64,000 bases of DNA from Gallionella sp. (lineage in GTDB: Bacteria; Pseudomonadota; Gammaproteobacteria; Burkholderiales; Gallionellaceae), in NCBI GenBank assembly GCA_003153155.1, contig PLWV01000023.1, forward strand, positions 1 to 64,000. The letters are read 5' to 3'. Position 1 is the first letter of the stretch. Each line of letters begins with the position of its first letter. The notes beneath the pieces were generated by a model. It did not search any database, was not told the DNA's origin, and saw only the letters and a program-made list of their open reading frames with translations. The translations under genes were made by a program, and so were the position numbers. Positions 49,963 through 59,550 of this stretch are shown here, piece by piece.

Positions 49963-50121
49963 CCGATTATTCTTCCTCCTCATGAGCACATCGATAATCC
50001 GATCAAAAACTGGAAAAACTTGCTGGAAGATCCCGAGTTTGTGAAAGACCCTCGTGGTTGGGAACGGCGTGAGGCACTCAAAGTTCTGGACGAACTACGA
50101 TCAGCAAAGAAAGTTGATTGA
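49963..50121 (+). other. short unrecognised coding-like fragment
   Basis: A frame ending at 50121 reads LPPHEHIDNPIKNWKNLLED, then PEFVKDPRGWERREALKVLD and a Lys-rich end. This has ordinary protein composition but no start codon or ribosome site within it. Upstream it runs back into the purL terminator. It may be the tail of a lost gene. It ends 22 bp before the second Sel1 gene. Confidence 0.3.
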
Positions 50122-50143
50122 AATTTCTAATAAAGAGGACAGT

Positions 50144-50977
50144 ATGAGATTAGGCCATTTGCTAAAACAAATATTGTCGGTTTGTGTGTGCATGTTCGCA
50201 TTGACCGGACAGGCAATAGCCGATTCGTTATCAGATGCAAAGGGTGCATACGATGCGGGGGATTATGCAAAAGCCGCAAAGTTATACCAGCCGCTGGCAG
50301 AACATGGGGACGCATCAGCACAATTAGAACTTGGGGTGATGTATGACAATGGAGAAGGTGTTCTTCAAGATGACAAAGAAGCAATAAAGTGGTTTCGAAT
50401 GGCAGCAGATCAAGGTAATGCTGATGCACAATTCAACCTTGGGGTGATGTATGACCGCGGTGAAGGTGTTCATCAAAGTTACAAAGGGGCAGTAAAGTGG
50501 TTTCGACTGGCAGCAAATCAAGGCAATGCTGATGCACAATTCTACCTTGGGGTGATGTATGACAATGGACAAGGTGTTCCTCGAGATTACAAAGAATCAG
50601 TGAAGTGGTATCAACTGGCAGCAAGACAGGGCAATGCTTATGCACAATTCAACCTTGGGATGATGTATGACAATGGACGAGGTGTCCCGCAAGATTACAC
50701 AGAAGCGGTGAAGTGGTTTCAACTGGCGGCTGAACAGGGTGATGCTAAAGCACAAGCCAACCTTGGAGCGAAGTATGACAAGGGGCAAGGTGTTTCTCAA
50801 GATTATGCTCTGGCATATATGTGGGCAAATATTGCATCTGCCAAGGCTCCTGCTAGCGAATTACAACAAATTGTGAGTTATCGTGATTCAATAGCAAAGA
50901 AAATGACTGCACAACAAATTGCCGAAGCGGAGGAACTCGCCAGAAAATGCACCGCTAAAAAATTCAAGGGATGTTAG
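50144..50977 (+). CDS. secreted Sel1-repeat protein (paralogue 2)
   Basis: A 277-residue protein. The ATG at 50144 follows AGAGGA by 4 bp and opens a signal peptide (ILSVCVCMFALTGQAIADSL) almost identical to that of the gene at 34020-34850. Six Sel1 units follow (AQFNLGVMYDRGEGVHQSYK and similar, each about 36 residues), then the tail AKKMTAQQIAEAEELARKC and KKFKGC. The two genes are clearly duplicates that have diverged within repeat units. Its stop is overlapped by the possible start of the following small gene, as in paralogue 1. Confidence 0.9.
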   Translation: MRLGHLLKQILSVCVCMFALTGQAIADSLSDAKGAYDAGDYAKAAKLYQPLAEHGDASAQLELGVMYDNGEGVLQDDKEAIKWFRMAADQGNADAQFNLGVMYDRGEGVHQSYKGAVKWFRLAANQGNADAQFYLGVMYDNGQGVPRDYKESVKWYQLAARQGNAYAQFNLGMMYDNGRGVPQDYTEAVKWFQLAAEQGDAKAQANLGAKYDKGQGVSQDYALAYMWANIASAKAPASELQQIVSYRDSIAKKMTAQQIAEAEELARKCTAKKFKGC

Positions 50978-50997
50978 TGTCAGTTAAGGAGATGAGC

Positions 50998-51378
50998 ATG
51001 TCGGGAAAAGTTCAAGAATCTGGGGTGTCTGAAATCATGAGATGTGCGCATTGTGGCGAACCAATCACGGACGGTTTCGCTGAACCTCGAATAGTCGTTT
51101 ACCCAGGTGTTGGCAAGGTTTTGTTCTATCAAAAAAACTGGGAAGAGTGTCTTGAAGCGAGCAAATCAGGACAGCAGCGCTGTCGATTCCCAGTGCCCAA
51201 ATTTATCTCCTCGGGCGCGCCAATATCAAACTGGAACCACGATAATCCAGTGCCCAGATTTGTCCGAACCGGCGAGCCAACCACAACTCGAAAGCTGAAC
51301 GTCCGGAACGGGTCGATAGCTGCCCGTCATCACTTTTGGCGTTCGACACCGACTGACAATCTGCGCGATATTTGGTGA
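50998..51378 (+). CDS. small protein with a CxxC zinc-ribbon-like start, unknown
   Basis: A 126-residue frame. ATG 50998 is chosen as AAGGAG ends 6 bp before it. The first half has ordinary protein character, with a CAHCGEPITDGF motif (possible zinc site). The second half contains two similar units (VPKFISSGAPISNWN and VPRFVRTGEPTTTRK). From about 51290 it runs into DNA resembling the dispersed intergenic repeat (AACGTCCGGAACGGGTCGAT, TCACTTTTGGCGTTCGACAC). The original C terminus was therefore probably lost. Only about 70-95 residues may be genuine. Confidence 0.4.
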   Translation: MSGKVQESGVSEIMRCAHCGEPITDGFAEPRIVVYPGVGKVLFYQKNWEECLEASKSGQQRCRFPVPKFISSGAPISNWNHDNPVPRFVRTGEPTTTRKLNVRNGSIAARHHFWRSTPTDNLRDIW

Positions 51379-51552
51379 CCGGAGATTAAAGGATTGAAGG
51401 CTTTGGCTGGACATGGTTTTTTCAGGTAACAAGGATGGTCAGGGTAAATCGCGCAAACTGGTCAATTTTCAACAAGCGGCAGCACATTAATCTTCAACGA
51501 GAGGAAACAGCCTTGCCGGATGGGCTGATACAGCGGCGGGGAATGCAGAAGG

Positions 51553-51558
51553 TATAAT
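51553..51558 (+). promoter_or_regulatory. possible -10 element upstream of the DjlA-like gene
   Basis: TATAAT, 54 bp before the TTG start. No matching -35 at standard spacing. Confidence 0.3.
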
Positions 51559-51611
51559 GCGCGCCTTTTTGTTGTGGCTGGTTTCTGTTTAATTTTCATT
51601 CTGGAGTTGTC

Positions 51612-52385
51612 TTGTTTAAGCTGATTGGCGTCATTGCGGGTTATTTGTTTTTCGGATTTTTCGGGGCGCTCTTCGGTCTGTTCGTTGGGTCATTTATCGA
51701 TCGCATGAGGGCGTATGGCTCTGGCGGGATGAACCCGTTGCAGAATGCGCTTCGTCAAGCCGTTTTCCTTGAGACGGTGTTCGTCTCGATGGGAAAACTG
51801 GCCAAGGCCGATGGGCATGTCTCTCAAGATGAGATCGATCATGTCGAGCAGTTCATGCAAAAACTGGGCATGACCGGAGAACATCGCCTGCAGGCTATTG
51901 CTTTGTTCAAGCGGGGAGCGGATCCGGCGTTTGACATAGAACCGACATACAAAAGATTCATGGCCATTTGCGGGCACACCAAGCATCTGAAGCAGGTGTT
52001 GCTGGTTTATCTCATCGTGATGGCGCTGGCGGACGGACATTTCCATCCGGCTGAAGAAGCTTTGCTCGCCGACATCGCCAGCCGTCTTGGCTATGACAAA
52101 GCCGCATTCAAGCAGATGCTGGACATGGTGCTGAATCAATCCCATTTCGCCGGAGGGCAAGCCAACGCAGCCGCAGCATTGAACGATGCCTATAAAGCTT
52201 TGGGCGTAACTAAAGACAGCACCGACCAGGAGATCAAGCGCGCATATCGCAAGCTGATGAGCCAATACCACCCGGACAAGTTGATCGGCCAAGGCGTGCC
52301 GGAAGACATGATCGCAATGGCAACCGAGCAGGCAAAAGAAATCCAGCTTGCCCACGACTTGATCAAGAAGAGCAGAAATATTTGA
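51612..52385 (+). CDS. DjlA-like membrane J-domain co-chaperone
   Basis: A 257-residue protein with the DjlA layout. An N-terminal transmembrane helix (GVIAGYLFFGFFGALFGLFVG) is followed by a TerB-like helical domain (about 45-175, with AKADGHVSQDEI and ALADGHFHPAEE acidic loops) and a C-terminal J domain (about 190-257) whose HPD is present in SQYHPDKLIGQG. It should stimulate DnaK at the membrane. The start is a TTG at 51612 with CTGGAG upstream; this is the only start that keeps the full membrane helix. Confidence 0.88.
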   Translation: MFKLIGVIAGYLFFGFFGALFGLFVGSFIDRMRAYGSGGMNPLQNALRQAVFLETVFVSMGKLAKADGHVSQDEIDHVEQFMQKLGMTGEHRLQAIALFKRGADPAFDIEPTYKRFMAICGHTKHLKQVLLVYLIVMALADGHFHPAEEALLADIASRLGYDKAAFKQMLDMVLNQSHFAGGQANAAAALNDAYKALGVTKDSTDQEIKRAYRKLMSQYHPDKLIGQGVPEDMIAMATEQAKEIQLAHDLIKKSRNI

Positions 52386-52410
52386 AATCCGATGCGTGCT
52401 CTACAAACCC

Positions 52411-52549
52411 TTAAGGAAACGCCGATTTAATCCGTTCGTGGTGAGCCTGTCGAACCATGATCGGATTGAATCTATTGGCAATCAATTTGCAAGAACCAAC
52501 CCTTCGACAAGCTCAAGGCGAACGGCGTATTTAATCGACGTTTCCTTAA
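52411..52549. repeat. 139-bp element with TTAAGGAAACG inverted ends
   Basis: TTAAGGAAACGCCGATTTAA at the left and its near-perfect complement at the right (ending CGACGTTTCCTTAA) enclose CGTTCG...CGAACG. They also enclose a GAGCCTGTCGAACCATGA block and its partner CCTTCGACAAGCTCAAGG. The ends are TTAA on both sides. It is a noncoding MITE-like repeat lying between the DjlA-like gene and yceH. Confidence 0.75.
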
Positions 52550-52568
52550 CTGTTTTTTTCCAGGATAA

Positions 52569-53249
52569 ATGATGACCACAACACTCCCCATCCTCTCGCT
52601 CCTTGAAACCCGCGTCCTCGGCGTACTCGCCGAGAAGCAGCGCACGGTGCCGGATACTTATCCGCTGACGCTGAACTCGCTGGTTTCCGGCTGCAACCAG
52701 AAGAGCAGCCGCGATCCGGTTATCGAAGCTTCCGAAACGGAAGTGCAGGCGGCGCTGGATAGCCTGAGGTCACTGTCGCTGATAGTGGAAACCAGCGGGG
52801 GGAGGGCGTCGCGTTATGCGCATAACATCGAACGGGTGCTGCACATCCCCACGCAGTCCACCGCCTTGCTGGCCATGCTGATGTTGCGCGGCCCGCAGAC
52901 GGCGGGGGAGTTGCGCATCAATTGCGAAAGGTTGCACAAGTTCGCGGACATTTCTTCGGTCGAAAGTTTTCTGGCCGAGCTGGCCGAGCGTGCGGCGGGC
53001 GGCATGGTGGTGGAGTTACCGCGCCAGCCCGGCTCGCGCGAGAATCGCTGGATGCACCTATTCTCCGGCGCACCTGTCATTGAGGAGCATGTGTCCGCCA
53101 GAGCGGCATCTGCCACTCCCGCAGGCGATGTGACGGTGGGCGAAATTGCTGCGCTCAAGGCCAACGTCGCCAAGCTTGAAGCGGAGGTAAGCGAGCTGCG
53201 GGCGATGATGGGCAAGCTGCGTGCGGAGTTGGGCGTTTCAGCATCATGA
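52569..53249 (+). CDS. YceH family (DUF480) protein
   Basis: A 226-residue protein of the YceH/DUF480 family, made of two winged-helix domains. It has [40 protein letters not shown] at the N terminus (a highly conserved stretch), [13 protein letters not shown] and [15 protein letters not shown], then a C-terminal coiled coil ([19 protein letters not shown]). The molecular role of the family is not established. The last codons (GVSAS) and the TGA stop lie in DNA copied from or related to the end of purL. Confidence 0.9.
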   Translation: MMTTTLPILSLLETRVLGVLAEKQRTVPDTYPLTLNSLVSGCNQKSSRDPVIEASETEVQAALDSLRSLSLIVETSGGRASRYAHNIERVLHIPTQSTALLAMLMLRGPQTAGELRINCERLHKFADISSVESFLAELAERAAGGMVVELPRQPGSRENRWMHLFSGAPVIEEHVSARAASATPAGDVTVGEIAALKANVAKLEAEVSELRAMMGKLRAELGVSAS

Positions 53250-53365
53250 TGCCGCATCCTGAGCGCTTGTTCCGCGCCGAGCAAAACTTCTGGCATCCCT
53301 CCGGTTGGCAGGAAAATTGGGCATGGCTGCGCATGTTCCAGAATGCACATAAGTGGGTAGGTTGA
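53234..53365 (+). pseudogene. fragment resembling the 3' end of purL
   Basis: CGTTTCAGCATCATGATGCC and the following approximately 110 bp align with purL 49770-49901. They translate as [20 protein letters not shown], then [18 protein letters not shown], followed by a stop, against [20 protein letters not shown] and [18 protein letters not shown] in purL. The frame and most residues are conserved while many codons differ, so it is a diverged copy, not a recent duplicate. It starts inside the last codons of yceH. Confidence 0.85.
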
Positions 53366-53387
53366 TTTTTTGTGGGTAGTTTGAATA

Positions 53388-53418
53388 AAAAAGGGGATGC
53401 CAACGGCATCCCCTTTTT
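53388..53418. terminator. strong bidirectional intrinsic terminator
   Basis: The perfect 9-bp stem GGGGATGCC-AAC-GGCATCCCC is flanked by an A-run on one side and a T-run on the other. It can end both the yceH/purL-fragment transcript and the convergent parvulin gene. Confidence 0.9.
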
Positions 53419-53439
53419 ACTGCTGCTGTGTGTTTCTAA

Positions 53440-54228
53440 TTACTCGATCTTGGCTTTGCTGCGCAGGTCGGCAATATATTCCTGGATGGATTGCTGCTGC
53501 AGGCGTTGTTGAATTTGTGGTTTGAGTTCTTCAAACGAGGGTACTTTCAGGTCGCGCACATCATCCAGCTTGATGATATGCCAGCCGAATTGGGATTTCA
53601 CCGGCTCTTTGGTGTAGGTGCCTTTTTTCAGGCTGAGCATGGCGTTGGCAAAAGGCGGAACGAAGTTGCTCGGTACTGCCCAGCCCAATGAGCCGCCGCG
53701 TTCTGCGGAACCGGCATCTTTGGATTTTGCCTTGGCGATTTTATCGAATTTACCCTTTTTGCCGAGTTGCGCGATGATGGCTTTGGCTTCATCTTCGGTC
53801 TCCACCAGGATGTGGCTCACGTTATATTCACTTTTGCCGAGATTGGCTTTCAGCTTGTCATATTCCTGTTTGAGTTGATCGTCGCTGATCTGGTGATTCT
53901 TGGTATAGTCTTGCACGAATGCGCTGACCAGCACCGATTGCTTGGCCAGTTCGGTTTGTTGAATAACCTCGGGATCATTGTCCAGTCCCTTTTTCTTCGC
54001 TTCCTGCGCCAGCACCTCGAGACTGATCATGTCTTCACGGATCGCCTTGCGCAGCTCCGGGCTGTCTGCCTGTCCTTGTGTGACGGCGATTTTGACGCGC
54101 AGATCCACACGCGCTTGCGGAATGGAAACGCCATTCACCAAGGCGGCGGATTTGTCTTCGGCAAAAGCCGGGTTAACCGCCAGTGCGCTTAATATTGCCA
54201 GTGCTGCAAATTTTCCAGTTTTCAACAT
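53440..54228 (-). CDS. periplasmic parvulin-type peptidyl-prolyl isomerase
   Basis: A 262-residue exported foldase. A signal peptide (FAALAILSALAVNPAFA) is followed by a helical SurA-N-like part (about 25-125). A parvulin domain (about 130-225) follows with VSHILVETEDEAKAIIAQL, SAERGGSLGW, VPPFANAMLSLKKG and PVKSQFGWHIIKLDDVR. All core parvulin features are present. It is followed, in the same direction and upstream, by bolA, yciI-type and yciB genes, probably one transcription unit running right to left. Confidence 0.93.
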   Translation of the reverse strand: MLKTGKFAALAILSALAVNPAFAEDKSAALVNGVSIPQARVDLRVKIAVTQGQADSPELRKAIREDMISLEVLAQEAKKKGLDNDPEVIQQTELAKQSVLVSAFVQDYTKNHQISDDQLKQEYDKLKANLGKSEYNVSHILVETEDEAKAIIAQLGKKGKFDKIAKAKSKDAGSAERGGSLGWAVPSNFVPPFANAMLSLKKGTYTKEPVKSQFGWHIIKLDDVRDLKVPSFEELKPQIQQRLQQQSIQEYIADLRSKAKIE

Positions 54229-54263
54229 TGCGAGTCCTCTTAAAAATTATCAAAGTGTGACGA

Positions 54264-54530
54264 TTAAAGCTCATTCGGCGCAAGCGCCTGTAGGGTAAGT
54301 GCGTGGATTTCGCGCTTCATTAACTCTCCCATTGCGGAATATATCATACGGTGGCGAGCTACTGTGCTTTTGCCGGCAAACTGTGCCGAAACGATGCGTA
54401 CCACATAATGCCCACCGCCGTCTCGCGCACCTGCATGTCCGGCGTGTTTCCGGCTTTCGTCGATAATTTCCAAAATCGTCGGATTAAGCACGGCAAGTCG
54501 CGCGCACATTTTTATTTGACATTCATTCAT
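54264..54530 (-). CDS. BolA family protein
   Basis: An 88-residue BolA-fold protein. It shows the family pattern ending a helix-loop with [38 protein letters not shown] and [12 protein letters not shown]. BolA proteins bind [2Fe-2S] glutaredoxins and affect morphology and stress response. The N-terminal MNECQIKMC segment may be a few residues too long, as a Met at residue 8 is an alternative. It overlaps the upstream YciI-type gene by 4 bp. Confidence 0.88.
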   Translation of the reverse strand: MNECQIKMCARLAVLNPTILEIIDESRKHAGHAGARDGGGHYVVRIVSAQFAGKSTVARHRMIYSAMGELMKREIHALTLQALAPNEL

Positions 54531-54829
54531 TGCGGAAATGTTTTTCTGAACGGTTGTACACGAACTTCAGCATATACTCCGGCCGTTGCGTAAGGGTCGG
54601 CCTTCGCCCAGTCTTGAGCGGCTGGCAATGAAGTAAATTCGGCGACGATCAGGCTGCCGGCGAATCCCGCCACGCCCGGATCAACGGCATCCACGGCAGG
54701 GAAAGGGCCGGCCAGTAGCAGGCGACCCTGGCTCTGTAGTTCTTGCAAGCGCGCAACATGTGCGGGTCGAGCCTCCATGCGCTTGTCCAGGCTATTTGGC
54801 ACGTCCTGCCCGATGATTGCGTACCACAT
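54527..54829 (-). CDS. YciI-like protein
   Basis: A 100-residue protein of the YciI/YCII family (ferredoxin-like fold). It has [10 protein letters not shown] at the start, [23 protein letters not shown] with the conserved His, and a second half ending [20 protein letters not shown] with the typical DPY/F. The biochemical role is unknown; in many proteobacteria the gene sits beside yciB and bolA exactly as here. Confidence 0.9.
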   Translation of the reverse strand: MWYAIIGQDVPNSLDKRMEARPAHVARLQELQSQGRLLLAGPFPAVDAVDPGVAGFAGSLIVAEFTSLPAAQDWAKADPYATAGVYAEVRVQPFRKTFPQ

Positions 54830-54843
54830 TTATGCAGCATCCA

Positions 54844-55458
54844 TTAGTTGCCCTCTTTCTTCTCATCCACATATTTCGCCAGCCATGCTCCCTGCGCAAG
54901 GATGAATAGCGCTATCAATCCGATGAAACCGAACAGCTTGAAATCTACCCATGTATCGGTAGAGTAGTTGAACGCCACATACAGGTTGATAAAGCCGAGC
55001 ATCCCAAAGAACAGGCTCCAGATCAGGTTCAGACGATTCCATGCATGCACTGGCAGGGCGATTTTCTCATGCAACAACGTGCGCATCAGATTTTTGTGAA
55101 ACAGCAAATTCGAGAACAGCAAAATGACGGAAAACAGCCAATACAGCATGGTAGGCTTCCACTTGATGAAAGTCTCGTCATGCAGCAGCAGCGTTGCACC
55201 GCCGAACACGCTGACGATGGCAAAGCTTACCCATAGCATCGTGTCGACTTTGCCATGCCTTAATTTCGTCCAGATGATCTGGGTGGTAGTGGCGATCATC
55301 GCAACCAGAGTGGCAAGGAAAATAGCGGGTTTGATTCCTTCCCCCAAGACTATGTCAAGCGAAGTTAATAGCGCAGTCGCCGTCTCTGGGTGGGTATTGC
55401 CAAATTTAAAAAAGACAAAGAACAGAATGACGGGAAATAAATCGAAGAGCAGTTTCAT
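54844..55458 (-). CDS. yciB: inner membrane septation protein YciB
   Basis: A 204-residue membrane protein of the YciB (IspZ, septation protein A) family, implicated in cell-envelope and division functions. It has [18 protein letters not shown] at the start, five membrane helices, and the mid-protein [24 protein letters not shown] segment that identifies the family. [19 protein letters not shown] follows. Length and topology are normal. The yciI-type gene follows after 14 bp. Confidence 0.95.
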   Translation of the reverse strand: MKLLFDLFPVILFFVFFKFGNTHPETATALLTSLDIVLGEGIKPAIFLATLVAMIATTTQIIWTKLRHGKVDTMLWVSFAIVSVFGGATLLLHDETFIKWKPTMLYWLFSVILLFSNLLFHKNLMRTLLHEKIALPVHAWNRLNLIWSLFFGMLGFINLYVAFNYSTDTWVDFKLFGFIGLIALFILAQGAWLAKYVDEKKEGN

Positions 55459-55476
55459 GACGATAGGGGAGCTAAG

Positions 55477-55872
55477 TTAGTTTTTGTCCAGCGTAAGTGC
55501 GGCGGAGTTGATGCAAAAGCGCAATCCGGAGGGTTGCGGGCCGTCGGGAAATATATGCCCGAGGTGCGCGCCACATTGTTTGCAGCACGCTTCCACACGT
55601 GCCATGCCGTGGCTGGTGTCGGTTCGCGACATGACGTTTTCGGGTTGATAGGGTTGCCAAAAACTCGGCCATCCGCTGCCGGAATCAAATTTGGTTGCGG
55701 AATCAAACAAGGCGTTGCCGCAACACACGCAGCGATAAATTCCCGCATCATGGCAATCCCAATACGCACCTGTAAACGGTGCCTCGGTGCCGCATTGGCG
55801 ACATACATGGTATTGCTCAGGCGTGAGTTCGTCGCGCCATTCGGCAGGGGATTTTGTAATTGGTGTAGTCAT
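55477..55872 (-). CDS. msrB: peptide-methionine (R)-S-oxide reductase
   Basis: MsrB reduces methionine-R-sulfoxide in proteins. The 131-residue cytoplasmic form has [20 protein letters not shown], the zinc site pairs in CVCCG and [20 protein letters not shown] and the catalytic Cys in [10 protein letters not shown]. The resolving Cys variants cannot be told apart here. It lies 18 bp upstream of yciB in the same direction, so it may head the right-to-left unit. Confidence 0.95.
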   Translation of the reverse strand: MTTPITKSPAEWRDELTPEQYHVCRQCGTEAPFTGAYWDCHDAGIYRCVCCGNALFDSATKFDSGSGWPSFWQPYQPENVMSRTDTSHGMARVEACCKQCGAHLGHIFPDGPQPSGLRFCINSAALTLDKN

Positions 55873-55901
55873 TAAGTAATCATGAAAAACAAGTTAGCCA
55901 C

Positions 55902-56013
55902 ATAACCAGCGACTTGGCTGGCGTCTTTCGGGTGCCCGGCCAGAAGTTCTTCGGCTGGTAGCCTAGTGGAATGGCCAGTAGTTCCATCAGTCGAATGGCT
56001 AGTAGTGACATCA
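55902..56013 (-). repeat. expanded hairpin element (P6), intergenic
   Basis: On the minus strand it begins TGATGTCACTACTAGCC and ends AAGTCGCTGGTTAT. Left-arm CGAC pairs with right-arm GTCG. A second left arm (GATGGAACTACTGGCCATTCC) and the module GGCCGGGCACCCGAAAGACG sit inside. It is closely related to the copy at 22654-22753 and looks like one element inserted into another. Confidence 0.8.
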
Positions 56014-56097
56014 AAGTGCACAGAGTTCACAAAGTAAAAACATGGGGATGTACATTATTCGCCTTTTTCTGTGATCTCTGTGGCTTGAATTGCGGTT

Positions 56098-57528
56098 TTA
56101 AAGAACTTCACCTGCATAATCCGCCAACCGCGAGCGTTCGCCGCGCATCAGCGTGACGTGCCCGCCGTGTTGCCAGCCCTTGAAGCGATCTACCACATAG
56201 GTCAGACCGGAGCTTCCTTCGGTGAGATAAGGCGTATCGATCTGTGCGATGTTACCCATGCACACCACCTTGGTGCCGGGACCTGCGCGGGTGACCAGCG
56301 TCTTCATCTGTTTGGGTGTGAGGTTTTGCGCCTCGTCAATGATTACATATTTGTTGAGGAAAGTGCGCCCGCGCATGAAATTGAGGGACTTGACCTTGAC
56401 CCGTGAACGAATCAAATCGCGTGTGGCGGCACGACCCCAGTCGCCGCCCTCCTCGTCGGTTTTGTTCAGCACATCGAGATTGTCTTCCAGTGCGCCCATC
56501 CATGGTGTCATCTTTTCTTCCTCGGTGCCGGGCAGAAAGCCGATGTCTTCGCCGACCGGAACCGTCACACGGGTGATGATGATTTCTGAATAAAGCTTGG
56601 TTTCCAGCGTCTGCAGCAAGCCGGCAGCGAGGGTCAGCAAAGTTTTGCCAGTACCCGCCTGACCCAGCAATGTGACGAAATCGATCTCCGGATTCATCAG
56701 CAGATTGAGCACGAAGTTCTGTTCGCGATTGCGCGCGGTGATGCCCCACACGTTGTTCTTGCTGTGGGTGTAATCGGTCAGGGTGCACAACTGGGCGGTC
56801 ACGTCGCTCTGTTCCAGCACTATGGCATAGAACGGTGCGGGGCCATTTTCCTGATAGACGAATTGGTTGAGGAAAAATGCCGCGCACAGCGGGCCGTATA
56901 TCTGGTAATAAGTGCGGCCTTCTTTTTGCCAAGACTTCATGTCCTTGCTGTGCCGGTCCCAGAAATCGTCAGGAAGGAGCAGCACACCGGTATAAAGCAG
57001 GTCGCTGTCTTCCAGCACCTTGTCGTTGAAATAGTCCTGCGCTTCCAGCCCCAACGCGCGCGCTTTGATGCGCATGTTGATGTCCTTGCTGACCAGGATC
57101 ACCGAGCGATGCGGTTGCTGTTTTTGCAGCCCGATGACTACGCCGAGAATCGCGTTGTCCGCTTTGCCCAACTCTAAATTCTGCGGCAACTCGTATTTGA
57201 CAAAACTGGTTTGCAGATACAGGCGTCCGGTGCAATTCTTGTGTGCGGCGGATTCCAGTGCGATGCCTTCCTCTATCTTGTGCGGCGCATCACTGACGAT
57301 CTGATCCAGGAAGCGGCTGGCCTGCCGTGCATTTCTGGCGACTTCAGTCATGCCTTTTTTCTTGTTGTCCAGTTCCTCCAGCACGAACATCGGCAGGCAA
57401 ATGTCGTGCTCCTCAAAGCGGAACAAGCTGGTCGGGTCATGCAACAACACGTTGGTGTCCAGCACGAACAGCTTGGTGTCGGTATTCTTTGCCGCTTTGA
57501 CCGTTTTGTTGCGTGGGGGTGGGGACAT
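56098..57528 (-). CDS. PhoH2-type protein (PIN domain plus PhoH ATPase)
   Basis: A 476-residue fusion. An N-terminal PIN RNase-like domain (about 18-165) has the acidic residues in FVLDTNVLLHDP, CLPMFVLEELD, KADNAILG and VILVSKDINMRIKA. A C-terminal PhoH ATPase domain (about 250-476) has Walker A LLGQAGTGKTLLTLAAG, Walker B YVIIDEAQNLTPKQMKTL and ERSRLADYAGEVL at the end. PhoH2 proteins are reported as RNA helicase/RNases, with a toxin-antitoxin role in mycobacteria. Here there is no antitoxin-like gene upstream, only bcp 9 bp upstream in the same direction. Confidence 0.93.
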   Translation of the reverse strand: MSPPPRNKTVKAAKNTDTKLFVLDTNVLLHDPTSLFRFEEHDICLPMFVLEELDNKKKGMTEVARNARQASRFLDQIVSDAPHKIEEGIALESAAHKNCTGRLYLQTSFVKYELPQNLELGKADNAILGVVIGLQKQQPHRSVILVSKDINMRIKARALGLEAQDYFNDKVLEDSDLLYTGVLLLPDDFWDRHSKDMKSWQKEGRTYYQIYGPLCAAFFLNQFVYQENGPAPFYAIVLEQSDVTAQLCTLTDYTHSKNNVWGITARNREQNFVLNLLMNPEIDFVTLLGQAGTGKTLLTLAAGLLQTLETKLYSEIIITRVTVPVGEDIGFLPGTEEEKMTPWMGALEDNLDVLNKTDEEGGDWGRAATRDLIRSRVKVKSLNFMRGRTFLNKYVIIDEAQNLTPKQMKTLVTRAGPGTKVVCMGNIAQIDTPYLTEGSSGLTYVVDRFKGWQHGGHVTLMRGERSRLADYAGEVL

Positions 57529-57537
57529 TACGTTCCT

Positions 57538-57996
57538 TTAGTTGAGAGTTGTGACGAAATCCAGCACTTCCTGCGCGTGTCCATCGGCATTGAGGCTGCG
57601 CCATTCCTGGCGCAGTATGCCATCTTTGTCGAATACAAAGGTGCTGCGCTCGATGCCGCGCACTTGCTTGCCATACATGTTCTTCAGCTTGATGGTGCCG
57701 AACAGATTACAAGCCGTTTCATCGGCATCCGATAGCAGCGCGAACGGCAGGGTGAACTTGGCTTTGAAATTCTCATGCGACTTGAGGCTGTCGCGCGAAA
57801 TACCCACTACCTCGCAATTTGCCTTTTTGAATTTTGCGTACAAATCGCGGAACTGCTGCGCCTCGGTGGTGCAGCCCGGCGTATTGTCCTTGGGGTAAAA
57901 ATAAATGACCAGATGCTTGCCGCGCGCGCCGGATAGGATGAAGGTCTGATTGCCCGTGGCGGGCAGAGAAAAATCTGCAATAGTGTTTTCTGACAT
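57538..57996 (-). CDS. bcp: thioredoxin-dependent peroxiredoxin Bcp
   Basis: A 152-residue cytoplasmic thiol peroxidase. The ATG at 57996 gives MSENTIADFSLPATGNQTF, the usual start of Bcp proteins. It has FYPKDNTPGCTTEAQQFRDLY (peroxidatic Cys; the position five residues on is Gln rather than Cys, so it is an atypical one-Cys form). SDADETACNLFG and ERSTFVFDKDGIL follow. It reduces H2O2 and organic peroxides. It is encoded 9 bp upstream of phoH2 and divergent from tadA. Confidence 0.92.
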   Translation of the reverse strand: MSENTIADFSLPATGNQTFILSGARGKHLVIYFYPKDNTPGCTTEAQQFRDLYAKFKKANCEVVGISRDSLKSHENFKAKFTLPFALLSDADETACNLFGTIKLKNMYGKQVRGIERSTFVFDKDGILRQEWRSLNADGHAQEVLDFVTTLN

Positions 57997-58044
57997 GAAT
58001 GAACCTGCTAAAGATGGCGACATTCTTGTCAAAAAACGCACTAA

Positions 58045-59099
<1,055 letters not shown>

Positions 59100-59121
59100 T
59101 TTTCCAAAGGGGGATACAAGC

Positions 59122-59550
59122 GTGAGTCATCCTTTTACCGTTAGTCTGGTTTGCTGGCATGACGGCGAGCCCTTGCTAAAATCAATTCGCGAGGCGGTGT
59201 TTATTCGCGAGCAAGGCGTTCCCGCAGAGTTGGAATGGGATGGATTGGATGAAAGTTGCCGGCATGCGCTGGCGCTTAGCCATCAAGGTGATGCCATCGG
59301 CTGCGGACGGATGCTTGCCAACGGCCACATCGGGCGCATCGCGGTGTTGCCGCAGTGGCGCAAAAAAAAGGTCGGCACGGCGATCATGGAAGCGTTGCTC
59401 GAATATGCCCGCGCACACGACTACAAACAGGTGGGTGTGGATGCGCAAACTTACGCATTGCCGTTCTATCACAGCTTCGATTTTGTCGAGCGGGGCAAAG
59501 TGTTTATGGATGCGGGGCTGCCGCATATCAAGATGGACTTGCGGCTGTAA
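59122..59550 (+). CDS. GNAT family N-acetyltransferase
   Basis: A 142-residue acetyltransferase. The GTG at 59122 follows AAAGGGGG by about 8 bp. It has SIREAVFIREQGVPAELEWDGLDESCRHALA, typical of the ElaA/YjcF-like GNAT subgroup. The acetyl-CoA loop is VLPQWRKKKVGTAIMEALLEYAR, and YALPFYHSFDFVERGKVFMDAGLPHIKM is the family's end. The substrate is unknown. It lies 22 bp after the L,D-transpeptidase gene. Confidence 0.9.
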   Translation: MSHPFTVSLVCWHDGEPLLKSIREAVFIREQGVPAELEWDGLDESCRHALALSHQGDAIGCGRMLANGHIGRIAVLPQWRKKKVGTAIMEALLEYARAHDYKQVGVDAQTYALPFYHSFDFVERGKVFMDAGLPHIKMDLRL

